Below are positions 55,705-63,936 of a stretch of DNA of 64,000 bases, piece by piece. This stretch comes from UBA2241 sp963777895 (GTDB taxonomy: Bacteria; Actinomycetota; Thermoleophilia; UBA2241). Location of the stretch: positions 62,001 to 126,000 of the forward strand of contig CAVZSF010000007.1 in the NCBI GenBank assembly GCA_963777895.1, in the 5' to 3' direction. A model generated the notes under the pieces. That model worked only from the letters and a program-made list of their open reading frames with translations. It had not been told where the DNA came from and did no database searches. Numbering within the stretch: position 1 is the first letter of the stretch; each line of letters begins with the position of its first letter. A program made the position numbers and the translations under genes.

Positions 55705-56295
55705 TTGCAGACCAACAGGCTGGAGGCCTTCAGCGATGGCGTGCTCGCCATCATCATCACGATCACGGTGCTGGAGCTTCGCCCGCCCGCTGAGACGACC
55801 TTCGCTGCCCTGCGGCACGAGCTGCCCGTCTTCCTCAGCTATGCCCTGAGCTTCGTCTACCTCGGCATCTACTGGAACAATCACCATCACCTTCTCGCCG
55901 TGACGGAGCGGGTCACGGGCGGCGTCCTGTGGGCGAACCTCCACCTGCTCTTCTGGCTTTCTCTGGTGCCCTTCGCGACGGGCTGGGTCGGCCACCAGGC
56001 GCTTGCCGAACTCCCGACCGCGACCTACGGCGTGGTCCTGCTGCTGGCGGCGGTCGCCTACTACGTCCTGTCGCGCGCCATCCTCGCCGGGGAGGGGCCG
56101 GACTCGGCGCTGGCCAAGGCGGTCGGCAGCGACAGGAAGGGGAAGGCGTCGGTCGTCATCTACGCCGTGGCGGTGCTGCTCGCCCTCGTGCAGCCGTGGC
56201 TCGCCATGGCCCTGTACACGCTTGTCGCGGTCATCTGGCTCATACCGGATCGCCGCATCGAGCGAGTGGTGGCGGAGCACCAGGGCGAGTCCTGA
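55705..56295 (+). CDS. TMEM175/DUF1211-family membrane protein (putative K+ channel)
   Basis: A 196-residue membrane protein with about six segments. The N-terminal RLEAFSDGVLAIIITITVLEL holds the FSDG motif of bacterial TMEM175 channels, and IYWNNHHHLL closes the first half. The start is TTG 55705, with GGAGGCGG upstream. Bacterial members conduct potassium; that assignment is by family. Confidence 0.85.
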   Translation: MQTNRLEAFSDGVLAIIITITVLELRPPAETTFAALRHELPVFLSYALSFVYLGIYWNNHHHLLAVTERVTGGVLWANLHLLFWLSLVPFATGWVGHQALAELPTATYGVVLLLAAVAYYVLSRAILAGEGPDSALAKAVGSDRKGKASVVIYAVAVLLALVQPWLAMALYTLVAVIWLIPDRRIERVVAEHQGES

Positions 56296-56389
56296 CAGCA
56301 GCGTCTCTCCCTGGGGGCGGTGGGCGGCCGCGCCCTTCGCACCGGTAGACTGTCCGTGATCGGCGAACGGACGGTTCAGGAGCTACGCA

Positions 56390-57624
56390 TGGCAGACCAA
56401 GTCAGCGAACGCCCGGCGATGCGGCGGCAGGCGGTGCCCGACGAACAGGGCTTCTTCGGGAAGTACGGCGGGCAGTACCTGCCGCCGCAGCTCGAGGCGG
56501 CGTTCGCCGAGATCACGCAGGCCTACCACGAGATCGAGAACGACGCCGCCTTCATCGCGGAGCTGCGCTACCTGCGCAAGCACTTCCAGGGCCGGCCGAC
56601 CCCGGTCTATCACGCACGCACGCTCTCGCTGCGCAACGGCGGCGCGCAGATCTACCTGAAGCGCGAGGACCTCAACCACACCGGCGCCCACAAGCTGAAC
56701 CACTGCATGGGCGAGGGGCTGCTGGCCAAGTACATGGGCAAGAAGAAGCTCATCGCCGAGACGGGTGCCGGCCAGCACGGCGTCGCCCTCGCGACGGCGG
56801 CCGCGCATTTCGGCCTCGAATGCGAGATCCACATGGGCGAGGTCGACATCGAGAAGCAGGCGCCCAACGTCAGCAGGATGAAGCTGCTGGGCGCCACGGT
56901 CGTGCCCGTGTCCTTCGGTCTGAGGACGCTCAAGGAGGCCGTCGACTCCGCCTTCGAGGCGTACCTCGCGGACTACGAGAACTCCATCTACTGCATCGGC
57001 TCGGTGGTGGGTCCGCACCCCTTCCCGCTCATGGTGCGCGACTTCCAGCGCGTCGTCGGCATCGAGGCGCGCGAGCAGTTCCTCGAGATGACGGGGAACC
57101 TGCCGGACGTGGTCGAGGCCTGCGTCGGCGGCGGCTCGAACGCGATGGGCATCTTCGCCGGCTTCCTCGACGACCCGGTGGAGCTCATCGGGGTCGAGCC
57201 GCTGGGTCGCGGCGACGCCGTCGGCGACCACGCCGCGACCATGACCTACGGCAGCGAGGGCGTCATCCACGGCTTCCGCTGCTACCTGCTGCAGGACGCC
57301 GATGGCCAGCCCGCGCCGGTCTACAGTTGCGCCAGTGGCTTGGACTACCCCGGCGTCGGTCCCGAGCACAGCTACCTGAAGGACACCGGCCGCGTCGAGT
57401 ACGTCACGTGCTCCGACGACGCCTGCCGCGACGCCTTCTTCAGGCTCAGCCGTCTGGAAGGCATCATCCCGGCGCTGGAGAGCGCCCACGCCGTGGCTCA
57501 CGCGATGGTGAAGGCGCGCGAGATGAGGACCGGGACCGTCCTCGTCAACCTCAGCGGGCGCGGCGACAAGGATATGGACTACGTGATCGAGCACTGGGGC
57601 ATCGGGGAGCCCTCCGGCGCCTGA
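56390..57624 (+). CDS. trpB: Tryptophan synthase beta chain (orphan)
   Basis: A 411-residue PLP enzyme joining serine and indole. GKYGGQYLPPQLEAA, the Lys-PLP segment HTGAHKLNHCMGEGL, catalytic Glu in AETGAGQHGVA, MGEVDIEKQAPNVSRM and GGGSNAMGIF are clear. HKLNH replaces the usual HKINN. No trpA or other trp gene adjoins it, so it may work alone on free indole or belong to a TrpB-like subgroup. TAGACT at 56344-56349 is a likely -10 box; AGGAG precedes ATG 56390. Confidence 0.9.
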
Positions 57625-57634
57625 GGGTGTTCGA

Positions 57635-57675
57635 GGGTGAAGGGCGGGCGGCCTGCGGCCGCCCGCCCTTCACCC
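57635..57675. terminator. 18-bp hairpin terminator after trpB
   Basis: Arms 57635-57652 and 57658-57675 are perfectly complementary with a 5-base loop. Strong GC-rich stem, no U-tract. Confidence 0.7.
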
Positions 57676-57685
57676 GCACCGGCTC

Positions 57686-57799
57686 CTAGAGTCCGCGCCC
57701 CCGCAGGTAGTCGTCGACGTCAACGTTGTAGCGGATGTCCTCGGTCTCGAAGTACGCCCACGGCTTGCCCTGGTCCAGCCATCCGTTCCCGACGGTCGC
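57686..57799 (-). pseudogene. Possible 3' remnant of a lost gene
   Basis: On the minus strand about 37 codons, including WLDQGKPWAYFETEDIRYN and ending DYLRGRGL before a TAG at 57686-57688, look like a genuine protein C-terminus in codon use and composition. Upstream the frame becomes Pro/Arg-rich and has no start. I cannot name the family. Confidence 0.35.
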
Positions 57800-57855
57800 G
57801 CTCGGCCGTGGTCGGGGCGGTAGGCTTCGCCTGCCGGCGGCGGAAAGGGGAAGGC

Positions 57856-58362
57856 GTGAGCGACGACAGCGGCAGGACGACGGTCAACGACGAGGGCAGT
57901 CGCGAGCCCTTCAAGGTCGAGGACGTCCCGTGGGAAGAGCAGGCGCACGGCACGCGCTACGGCACGCGCTACCGCCAGCTTGGCGAGTTCGGCGGCTGCT
58001 CGCACGTGGGCGTGAGCATCGAAGAGATCCCGCCGGGCCGGCAGAACTATCCCTTCCACTATCACCTGCTCGAAGAGGAGCATCTGCTGGCGCTGGAGGG
58101 GACGGCCACCCTGCGCCTCGGCAGCCACGCCTACGAGCTCACTCCCGGCAGCTACGTCTGCTTCCCCGCCGGGCAGAAGGCCGGGCATGCCGTGGTCAAC
58201 ACGGGGGAGGAGCCCTTCCGGTACCTCATCGTCGGCGAACGCGACGACCGCGAGGTGGTCGTCTACCCTGACTTCGACCGGGTGGGCGTGCGGCTCACCG
58301 GGGAGGGCTACAGGAAGTCCGCGACGCTTGACTACTGGGAGGGCGAGGGAGACGGAGCATGA
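57856..58362 (+). CDS. Cupin-domain protein
   Basis: A 168-residue single cupin. PFHYHLLEEEHLLALEGTATL is cupin motif 1 with the His/Glu metal ligands, and GSYVCFPAGQKAGHAVVN is motif 2. GTG 57856 follows AAAGGGGAAGG. The stop overlaps the start of a small coiled-coil gene. The reaction cannot be told; many such proteins are sugar- or metal-binding. Confidence 0.85.
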   Translation: MSDDSGRTTVNDEGSREPFKVEDVPWEEQAHGTRYGTRYRQLGEFGGCSHVGVSIEEIPPGRQNYPFHYHLLEEEHLLALEGTATLRLGSHAYELTPGSYVCFPAGQKAGHAVVNTGEEPFRYLIVGERDDREVVVYPDFDRVGVRLTGEGYRKSATLDYWEGEGDGA

Positions 58363-58532
58363 CTGAGGAGCAGGCGGACCGCATGATCGCGCTGCTCGAG
58401 ACGGTGGCGCGCGAGCTCGAGACGATCGCAGAGCGGCTCGAGCGGCCGGCGCCGGCTCTCGAGCGGCTGGACGATCGCCTGAGCGACATCGCGTCCCGGC
58501 TCGACACGATCGCGTCCAACACCGGAGACTGA
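58359..58532 (+). CDS. 57-residue coiled-coil protein
   Basis: ATG 58359 overlaps the cupin stop (ATGA), and the GNAT gene starts 7 bases after its stop. The product is one amphipathic helix with heptads (MIALLETVARELETIAERL, RLDDRLSDIASRLDTIA). Position and coupling make a real small gene likely. Function unknown. Confidence 0.65.
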   Translation: MTEEQADRMIALLETVARELETIAERLERPAPALERLDDRLSDIASRLDTIASNTGD

Positions 58533-58539
58533 GGCGGCG

Positions 58540-59055
58540 ATGGGTCCGGTCCCGGACTGGCGGTTCCGCGAGATGACCGCCGACGACGCCGAGACGATCA
58601 TCGCCTGGCGGTACACCGAGCCCTATGCCTTCTACGACACCGTGCTGGACCCGGAGCTCGTCGAGGCCTTTCGCGGGGAAGAGCACCGGCGTCTGCGCGA
58701 CCTCGATGCAGAGGACGACCTGTACGTGGCGGTGGATGACGCCGCCGGCGAGCTGGCGGGCTTCTTCGGCTACAGGGGCGCGCCGGCCGATTGCAGGATC
58801 GGGCTTGGGCTGGCGCCCGAGCGCACGGGTCGATCCTTGGGAGCCGGCTTCGTCGCGGCGGGTCTCGAGTTCGCGCGCCGGCGCTGGGGTGTGCGGTCCT
58901 TCCGGCTCGAGGTGGCGAGCTTCAACCAGCGGGCGATCGTGGTGTACGAGCGCCTCGGCTTCACGAAGAGGCGCTCGTTCGAGAGGTCGGCCGTCGAACG
59001 CCAGGGCGAAACGGTCGAGTTCATCGAGATGGTCCTGGGCACGGAGGAGCGCTGA
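58540..59055 (+). CDS. GNAT-family N-acetyltransferase
   Basis: A 171-residue acetyltransferase. WRFREMTADDAETIIAWRY opens the fold; the acetyl-CoA loop is APERTGRSLGAGFVAAGLEF, followed by LEVASFNQRAIVVYERLGF. This RimJ/RimL-like subtype acts on proteins or small amines; the substrate is unknown. The next gene starts directly after its stop codon. Confidence 0.88.
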   Translation: MGPVPDWRFREMTADDAETIIAWRYTEPYAFYDTVLDPELVEAFRGEEHRRLRDLDAEDDLYVAVDDAAGELAGFFGYRGAPADCRIGLGLAPERTGRSLGAGFVAAGLEFARRRWGVRSFRLEVASFNQRAIVVYERLGFTKRRSFERSAVERQGETVEFIEMVLGTEER

Positions 59056-59694
59056 GTGGACCACCTCGTCGAGACGGCGCTCGAGCTGCCGGTGCCTCGG
59101 GAAGAGGCCTTCGCCTTCTTCGCCGAGGCGGCGAACCTCGAGCGCATCACGCCACCGGAGCTCCGCTTCCACATCGTCGCACCGGGCTCCATCGACCTCG
59201 CGCTGGGGACGCTGATCGAGTACAGGCTGCGCCTGTTCGGCGTCCCGTTCGCCTGGCTCACACGCATCTCCGCCTGGGAAGCACCGCGCCGCTTCGTCGA
59301 TCTGCAGGTCCGTGGTCCGTACGCGCTTTGGGTACACGAGCACAGGTTCACCGAGACGGACGGGGGAACGCTCATCGAGGACAGGGTCGTGTACCGTCTG
59401 CCGGCATCGCCGGCGGGCGAACTGGCGTACCCGCTGGTGCGGCGCCAGCTCGCCCGCATCTTCGCCTACCGGCAGGCCACGGTCCGCTCGTTGCTGGCGC
59501 CGGCGGACTGGGAGGCGCGCGATGAACGGGACGGGCGCGGCGAACGGAGCCGGACGCGGGGAGCGTGCGACGCCCCCGGACCCGCAGGGAGGATCGAGTA
59601 TGGATACGCACCTGATCGACGACTGGCTCGAGCGCTATCGTCACGCCTGGACGACGGACGATCGCGGCGAGATCGAGGCGCTCTTCACCGCTGA
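59056..59694 (+). CDS. SRPBCC-fold ligand-binding protein
   Basis: GTG 59056 follows the GNAT stop with no gap. Residues 1-150 match SRPBCC/polyketide-cyclase-like proteins (LELPVPREEAFAFFAEAANL, FRFVDLQVRGPYALWVHEH-like strands, TLIEDRVVYRLP). The last 60 residues are Arg-rich and overlap the next gene by 95 bases, which is odd; the true end may be near 59520 if a base is missing. Confidence 0.75.
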   Translation: MDHLVETALELPVPREEAFAFFAEAANLERITPPELRFHIVAPGSIDLALGTLIEYRLRLFGVPFAWLTRISAWEAPRRFVDLQVRGPYALWVHEHRFTETDGGTLIEDRVVYRLPASPAGELAYPLVRRQLARIFAYRQATVRSLLAPADWEARDERDGRGERSRTRGACDAPGPAGRIEYGYAPDRRLARALSSRLDDGRSRRDRGALHR

Positions 59695-59974
59695 CGTGCG
59701 CTACTCCACGGCGCCCTACCGCCCGCCGCTGAGCGGGCTGGACGAGCTTGCCGCGTACTGGCTGGGCGAGGGGGAGTCCGGCATCGCCTGGGTCTTCGAG
59801 CATGAGGCGCTCGCCCAGGAGGGGGACCTGTTCGTCGTCCGTGCCGTGACGACCTACCCCGGCGGGACGAGGGACGCGGACGGCCCCGAGGTCTTCCACA
59901 ACCTCTGGTTGGTGACCCTCGGGGCCGACGGCCGCTGCCGCGAGTTCGTCGAGTACTTCATGCTGGTCGAGTGA
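59600..59974 (+). CDS. SnoaL-like (nuclear transport factor 2 fold) protein
   Basis: A 124-residue single-domain protein: DDWLERYRHAWTTDDRGEIE, LFTADVRYSTAPYRPPLSG, WVFEHEALAQEGDLFVVRAV, FVEYFMLVE. AGGGAGG lies 7 bases before ATG 59600. The reaction or ligand cannot be inferred. Confidence 0.8.
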   Translation: MDTHLIDDWLERYRHAWTTDDRGEIEALFTADVRYSTAPYRPPLSGLDELAAYWLGEGESGIAWVFEHEALAQEGDLFVVRAVTTYPGGTRDADGPEVFHNLWLVTLGADGRCREFVEYFMLVE

Positions 59975-60038
59975 CCGGCTGAGCGTCGCCGGCGGAGGCG
60001 GCCTCGACATCGACGTCTGAGGCTCAGCGAGAGATGCC

Positions 60039-60130
60039 GCGGGCGGCGGCCGGCTGACCAGCCGGCCGCCGCCCGCTCGGTCAAGACGACGGGGCGGCGG
60101 GAGTGCTGTGAGGCGCTCCCGCCGCCCCGT
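60039..60130. terminator. Two tandem hairpins between convergent genes
   Basis: The first is a 16-bp stem (60039-60054 with 60061-60076); the second is a 15-bp stem (60089-60103 with 60116-60130). Both lie between the SnoaL and VOC stop codons. Confidence 0.65.
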
Positions 60131-60155
60131 CTGTTCGTGAAAGGTCGCCGACCTC

Positions 60156-60560
60156 TCAGGCGGCCTTCCGCATCAACTCCGCGTTCTCCTCGACGACGGC
60201 GATGGTGTTGCCCTCGGTGTCCTTGAACCAGGCGCCCTTCATGCCGCCGTCGCCGTAGGTCGCGACGCCGTTCACGGTCTTGAGCCCGGGGAAGTCGTAG
60301 TCCTCGAACTTGATGCCCTTGCCGCGCAGGTCGGTAATGGCCGTGTCGAAGTCCGAGACCAGCACCGACGCGACGGTGTTCTCGCCGCGCTTGTAGCTGG
60401 TCTTGTAGAGGAGAAAGTAGCTGTCCCCTATCTCGAGCAGCTTCGATGTCGGATCATCCGGCATCTCACGTACGGTGCAGCCAAGCTTGTCGCGGTAGAA
60501 GCTCGTCGCCCTGTCGAGGTCGTCGACGGCGAGGACCGGTACGATCGATTTGATGCTCAT
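60156..60560 (-). CDS. VOC/glyoxalase superfamily protein
   Basis: A 134-residue VOC protein: VPVLAVDDLDRATSFYRDKLG, SVLVSDFDTAITDLRGKGI and GAWFKDTEGNTIAVVEE. It resembles the VOC protein at 13548-13919 in layout, not closely in sequence. ATG 60560 follows GAAGGGTG. Function unknown. Confidence 0.85.
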   Translation of the reverse strand: MSIKSIVPVLAVDDLDRATSFYRDKLGCTVREMPDDPTSKLLEIGDSYFLLYKTSYKRGENTVASVLVSDFDTAITDLRGKGIKFEDYDFPGLKTVNGVATYGDGGMKGAWFKDTEGNTIAVVEENAELMRKAA

Positions 60561-60783
60561 AGCATTCACCCTTCGGAAAGTGGACGAATGAGGTCTTGTT
60601 CCGCCGATCGCCCTGCGCCTAACAGTGCGAAGGGCCGGCGAGCGTGGACGCGTCGGTGCGCGTGGACGGGCGCGATGCGTGCCGGTCCCGGTGCGCTGCG
60701 CGGGGGGCGTGCGTCGTGGACAGGCGCTCCCGCCGCCGGTATGCTGCCCGCCATGCGGAGTCTGGCTCATCGCCCGTCGTGAC

Positions 60784-60828
60784 GGCTGGTGCGGGCGGGG
60801 CGGCTTCACCGCCCCGCCCGCACCAGCC
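60784..60828 (+). terminator. Perfect 20-bp hairpin upstream of the aminotransferase gene
   Basis: Arms 60784-60803 and 60809-60828, loop CTTCA. It begins one base after the stop of a 9-codon frame that starts 8 bases after TATGCT, so a short attenuated transcript is possible. Confidence 0.6.
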
Positions 60829-60880
60829 GGCTCCGTTCACCCGCACTGACCGTCCTCGGCTTCCCGGGCCTGCGCCATTC

Positions 60881-60970
60881 GTGCCGCCCGACCTTCCGCC
60901 TGTCGCCTCCATGCCGCCCGACCCTCTGCCTGCCGCCTCCGTGCCGCCCGACCTCCCGCCGCGGTGCCGC
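60881..60970. repeat. Tandem 30-bp repeat, three units
   Basis: Units at 60881, 60911 and 60941 share (g/a)tgccgcccgacc and diverge slightly. The period is exactly 30. There are no spacers, so it is not CRISPR. Confidence 0.75.
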
Positions 60971-61034
60971 CGTCCTTTGCGGCCGTCCCGGCGTTCTCTA
61001 CAATGGCCGCCTCACCAACAAGAAAGGACACCCC

Positions 61035-62195
61035 ATGCTGAAGCGCTTCCTTCTCACCCCCGGACCGACGCCCGTGCCCCCCGAGGTGCTCTCGGCCCTG
61101 AGTGAGCCGGTCGTGCACCACCGCGCGCCGCGCTTCACCGAGATCCTCAAGGACGTCGTCGCCGGTCTGAAGTACGTGTACCAGACCGAGAACGACGTCC
61201 TCGTCTTCGCAGCGAGCGGCACGGGCGGCATGGAGTCGGCCGTCGTGAACGTCGTGGACCCCGGCGACCACGTGCTGGTGGCGAGCATGGGCAACTTCGG
61301 AGAGCGCTGGAAGAAGCTCGCGAAGACGTGGGGCGCCGAGGTCACCGCCCTCGACTACGAGTGGGGCACGAAGGCCGACCCGGCCGATATCGAGAAGGCG
61401 CTCGCCGCCGATGCCGGCATCAAGGCCGTCTACGTCCAGTTCAGCGAGACCTCGACGGGTGTCGTCAACGACATCGAGACGATCGGCGCGATCGTGGCGA
61501 AGACGCCCGCGATCCTCGTGGTCGACGCGATCAGCGGCCTCGGCGCCACCGACCTGAAGACCGACGCCTGGCACGTCGACATCTGCGTGTGCGGTTCGCA
61601 GAAGGCACTCATGGTGCCGCCCGGCCTCGCCTACGTGGCCGTGAGCGAGAAGGCCTGGAAGGTGATCGAAGCCTGCACCACGCCGCGCTTCTACTTCGAC
61701 TACCTCACGTACCGCGCCAAGATGACCGGCGACAGCGCGCAGACGCCGTACACGCCGGCGGTCTCGCTGATGGTGGCGCAGAACGCCGCCATCGAGCTGA
61801 TCCGGCAGGAAGGACTCGAGACCGTTTTCGAGCGGCATCGCTGGCTGGGCAAGGCCTGCAAGGCGGGCGTGCAGGCGCTCGGCATCGAGCTGTTCGGTCC
61901 GGACGACCCCGAGGCCAACAGCGTGACGGCCTGCAAGGTGCCGGCGGGCGTCGACGGCGGCAAGATCACCAAGCTGGCGCGCGACAAGTACGGCGTGTGG
62001 CTGGCCGGCGGCCAAGGCAAGCTCAAGGGCCAGATCTTCCGCTTCGGCCACTGCGGCTACTTCGGGGCGAGCGACATCCTGGTCGGCCTGGGCGTGCTCG
62101 AGATGGTGCTCGCCGAGCTCGGCTACGACGTCAAGTGGGGCGCGGGGACCGGCGCGGCTGCTGAGATCCTCAGCAGGGCGCCGGTCCAGCTCTGA
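61035..62195 (+). CDS. Class V aminotransferase (serine/alanine-glyoxylate type)
   Basis: A 386-residue PLP enzyme. LLTPGPTPVPPEVL, HHRAPRFTEIL, ASGTGGMESAVVN, VDAISGLGATDL and the Lys-PLP segment CGSQKALMVPPGLAY are typical. The enzyme moves amino groups between serine or alanine and glyoxylate, pyruvate or 3-phosphohydroxypyruvate. It directly precedes serA (14 bases), so a role as the phosphoserine-forming aminotransferase is plausible. Confidence 0.88.
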   Translation: MLKRFLLTPGPTPVPPEVLSALSEPVVHHRAPRFTEILKDVVAGLKYVYQTENDVLVFAASGTGGMESAVVNVVDPGDHVLVASMGNFGERWKKLAKTWGAEVTALDYEWGTKADPADIEKALAADAGIKAVYVQFSETSTGVVNDIETIGAIVAKTPAILVVDAISGLGATDLKTDAWHVDICVCGSQKALMVPPGLAYVAVSEKAWKVIEACTTPRFYFDYLTYRAKMTGDSAQTPYTPAVSLMVAQNAAIELIRQEGLETVFERHRWLGKACKAGVQALGIELFGPDDPEANSVTACKVPAGVDGGKITKLARDKYGVWLAGGQGKLKGQIFRFGHCGYFGASDILVGLGVLEMVLAELGYDVKWGAGTGAAAEILSRAPVQL

Positions 62196-62209
62196 ACGGG
62201 GTGACGGAG

Positions 62210-63823
62210 ATGGCCGAAGAGCAGAGAGCCGAACAGAAGAAGGTCCTCGTCAAGGAGAAGCTGGCTCCCGAGGGCGTCAGGTATCTCGAGGACCAGGGCT
62301 TCCAGGTCGACGTCGGCACGGAGTGGGATGCCGACGAGCTGCTGGCCCGCATCAAGGACTACCACGGGCTGATCATCCGCTCGGCCACCAAGGTGACGGC
62401 CGACGTGATCGAGGCCGCCGACAAGCTGCAGGTCGTCGGCCGCGCCGGCGTCGGCGTCGACAACGTCGACGTGGCGGCGGCGAGCAAGCGCGGTGTGATC
62501 GTGGTGAACGCGCCGCAGAGCAACGTGCTCTCGGCGGCCGAGCACACCGTCGCCCTCATCATGGCCTGCGCGCGCAACATCCCGCAGGCCCACGCCGACC
62601 TCAAGGGCGGCGCCTGGGAGAAGGGGAAGTGGGGCAAGGGCGGCGTCGAGCTGCAGGACAAGGTCCTGGGCGTGATCGGGCTCGGCCGCATCGGCTTCCT
62701 CGTCGCGGAGCGGGCGCGCGGCCTCAAGATGAAGGTCGTCGCCTACGACCCCTTCGTCTCACCCGAGCGGTTCCACGACCTCGGTCTCGAACGGGCGGAG
62801 ACGCCTGAGGACGTCTATCGGGTGGCCGACTTCATCACGGTGCACCTGCCGAAGAACGCCGAGACGCTGGGCTTCATCGGGGACGAGGCCTTCGCCCAGA
62901 TGAAGGATGGCGTACGCGTCGTGAACGTCGCGCGCGGCGGCATCATCGACGAAGACGCCTGGGCGCGCGCCATCGAGAGCGGCAAGGTGGCCGCGGCCGG
63001 CGTGGACGTGTACCCGAAGGAGCCCACCACCGAGAGCCCGCTCTTCAAGTATCCGAACGTGGTCGCGACGCCGCACCTTGGGGCGTCGACCGTCGAGGCG
63101 CAGCTGCGCGCGGCGACGATCATCGCCGAGCAGGTGGCGGCCGTCCTCACCGGGCAGTTCGCCTCGAATGCCGTGAACGTGCCCCTCGTCCTTGGCGAGG
63201 AGTGCGACGAGCTGGTGCCGTTCGTCGACACCTGCACGAAGCTCGGCAAGCTTGCCGCGCAGCTCGCCGGCGGGACGGACGCGATCGAGGTCGCCTACGC
63301 GGGCTCGATCGCGCGCTACGACACGCAGCTGCTGACGCTGGCGGTCCTGCAGGGGGCCCTTGCCGACGCCGTCGACGGCCCCGTCAACGTCGTCAACGTG
63401 CAGGCCATCGCCGCGGAACGGGGCCTCACGGCGCACGAGACGAAAGAGCCGGCCGTCGTCGACTACCTCAGCCTGGTCACGGTGACGGCGCGAGCGCCCG
63501 AGGGACCCGTGGCGGTGGCCGGCACGGCGCTCGGGCCGCAGCATCGTCCGCGGCTCGTCGCCGTCTATGGGCAGACGCTTGACCTCGAGCCGGCGGCGCA
63601 CATGGTCATCTTGCGCGCCGTACCCGAGCCGGGCATGGTCGGCCGCATCGGCACGAAGCTCGGCGAGTATGGCGGCGACATCGGCCAGCTCTCGACGAGC
63701 AGCCCCGGCGGGGGAGAGGTCGCGGTCATGGGCCTCACCCTCGACCGCGACCTTACCGACGAGCAGCTCGCCGGCTTGGTCGAGAGCTGCGGCCTCGTCG
63801 ACGCGAAGCGCGTGCGACTGTAG
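62210..63823 (+). CDS. serA: D-3-phosphoglycerate dehydrogenase, long form with ACT domain
   Basis: A 537-residue first enzyme of serine synthesis. VVGRAGVGVDNVDVAAA, the NAD loop GVIGLGRIGFLVAERA, NVARGGIIDEDA and ATPHLGASTVEAQ form the catalytic part. An intervening domain and a C-terminal ACT domain (VPEPGMVGRIGTKLGEYG) follow, as in the actinobacterial long form, which is feedback-controlled by serine. ATG 62210 is chosen; GGGGTG lies 6 bases upstream. Confidence 0.96.
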   Translation: MAEEQRAEQKKVLVKEKLAPEGVRYLEDQGFQVDVGTEWDADELLARIKDYHGLIIRSATKVTADVIEAADKLQVVGRAGVGVDNVDVAAASKRGVIVVNAPQSNVLSAAEHTVALIMACARNIPQAHADLKGGAWEKGKWGKGGVELQDKVLGVIGLGRIGFLVAERARGLKMKVVAYDPFVSPERFHDLGLERAETPEDVYRVADFITVHLPKNAETLGFIGDEAFAQMKDGVRVVNVARGGIIDEDAWARAIESGKVAAAGVDVYPKEPTTESPLFKYPNVVATPHLGASTVEAQLRAATIIAEQVAAVLTGQFASNAVNVPLVLGEECDELVPFVDTCTKLGKLAAQLAGGTDAIEVAYAGSIARYDTQLLTLAVLQGALADAVDGPVNVVNVQAIAAERGLTAHETKEPAVVDYLSLVTVTARAPEGPVAVAGTALGPQHRPRLVAVYGQTLDLEPAAHMVILRAVPEPGMVGRIGTKLGEYGGDIGQLSTSSPGGGEVAVMGLTLDRDLTDEQLAGLVESCGLVDAKRVRL

Positions 63824-63904
63824 GACTGGAGCTCCCTACCGGTCAGCCGTGGCGCGCGGGTGTGCCCTGCCACCGCGTCCGCCGAGGCATGGTGAGAACG
63901 GCAG

Positions 63905-63936
63905 GGGGCGGGGCGGTCGTGAGACCGCCCCGCCCC
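63905..63936 (+). terminator. Terminator after serA
   Basis: ggggcggggcggtc (63905-63918) pairs perfectly with 63923-63936, loop GTGA, then TTTC. From 63940 to the end no gene is seen; TTGTTC (63954-63959) and CATACT (63977-63982), 17 bases apart, may be a promoter reading out of the window. Confidence 0.7.

Larger units (their letters stand above)
60561..61034. other. Gap with hairpin, minisatellite and promoter; no full gene
   Basis: I see no ordinary gene. It holds a TATGCT -10-like box (60740-60745), a 9-codon open frame (60753-60782), a 20-bp hairpin, a 30-bp tandem repeat, and TACAAT at 60999-61004, the likely -10 box of the aminotransferase gene. Confidence 0.6.

Noticed and set aside
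60881..60970. CRISPR-like direct repeats
   Set aside because: Units are contiguous, with no spacers and no cas genes; this is a tandem repeat.
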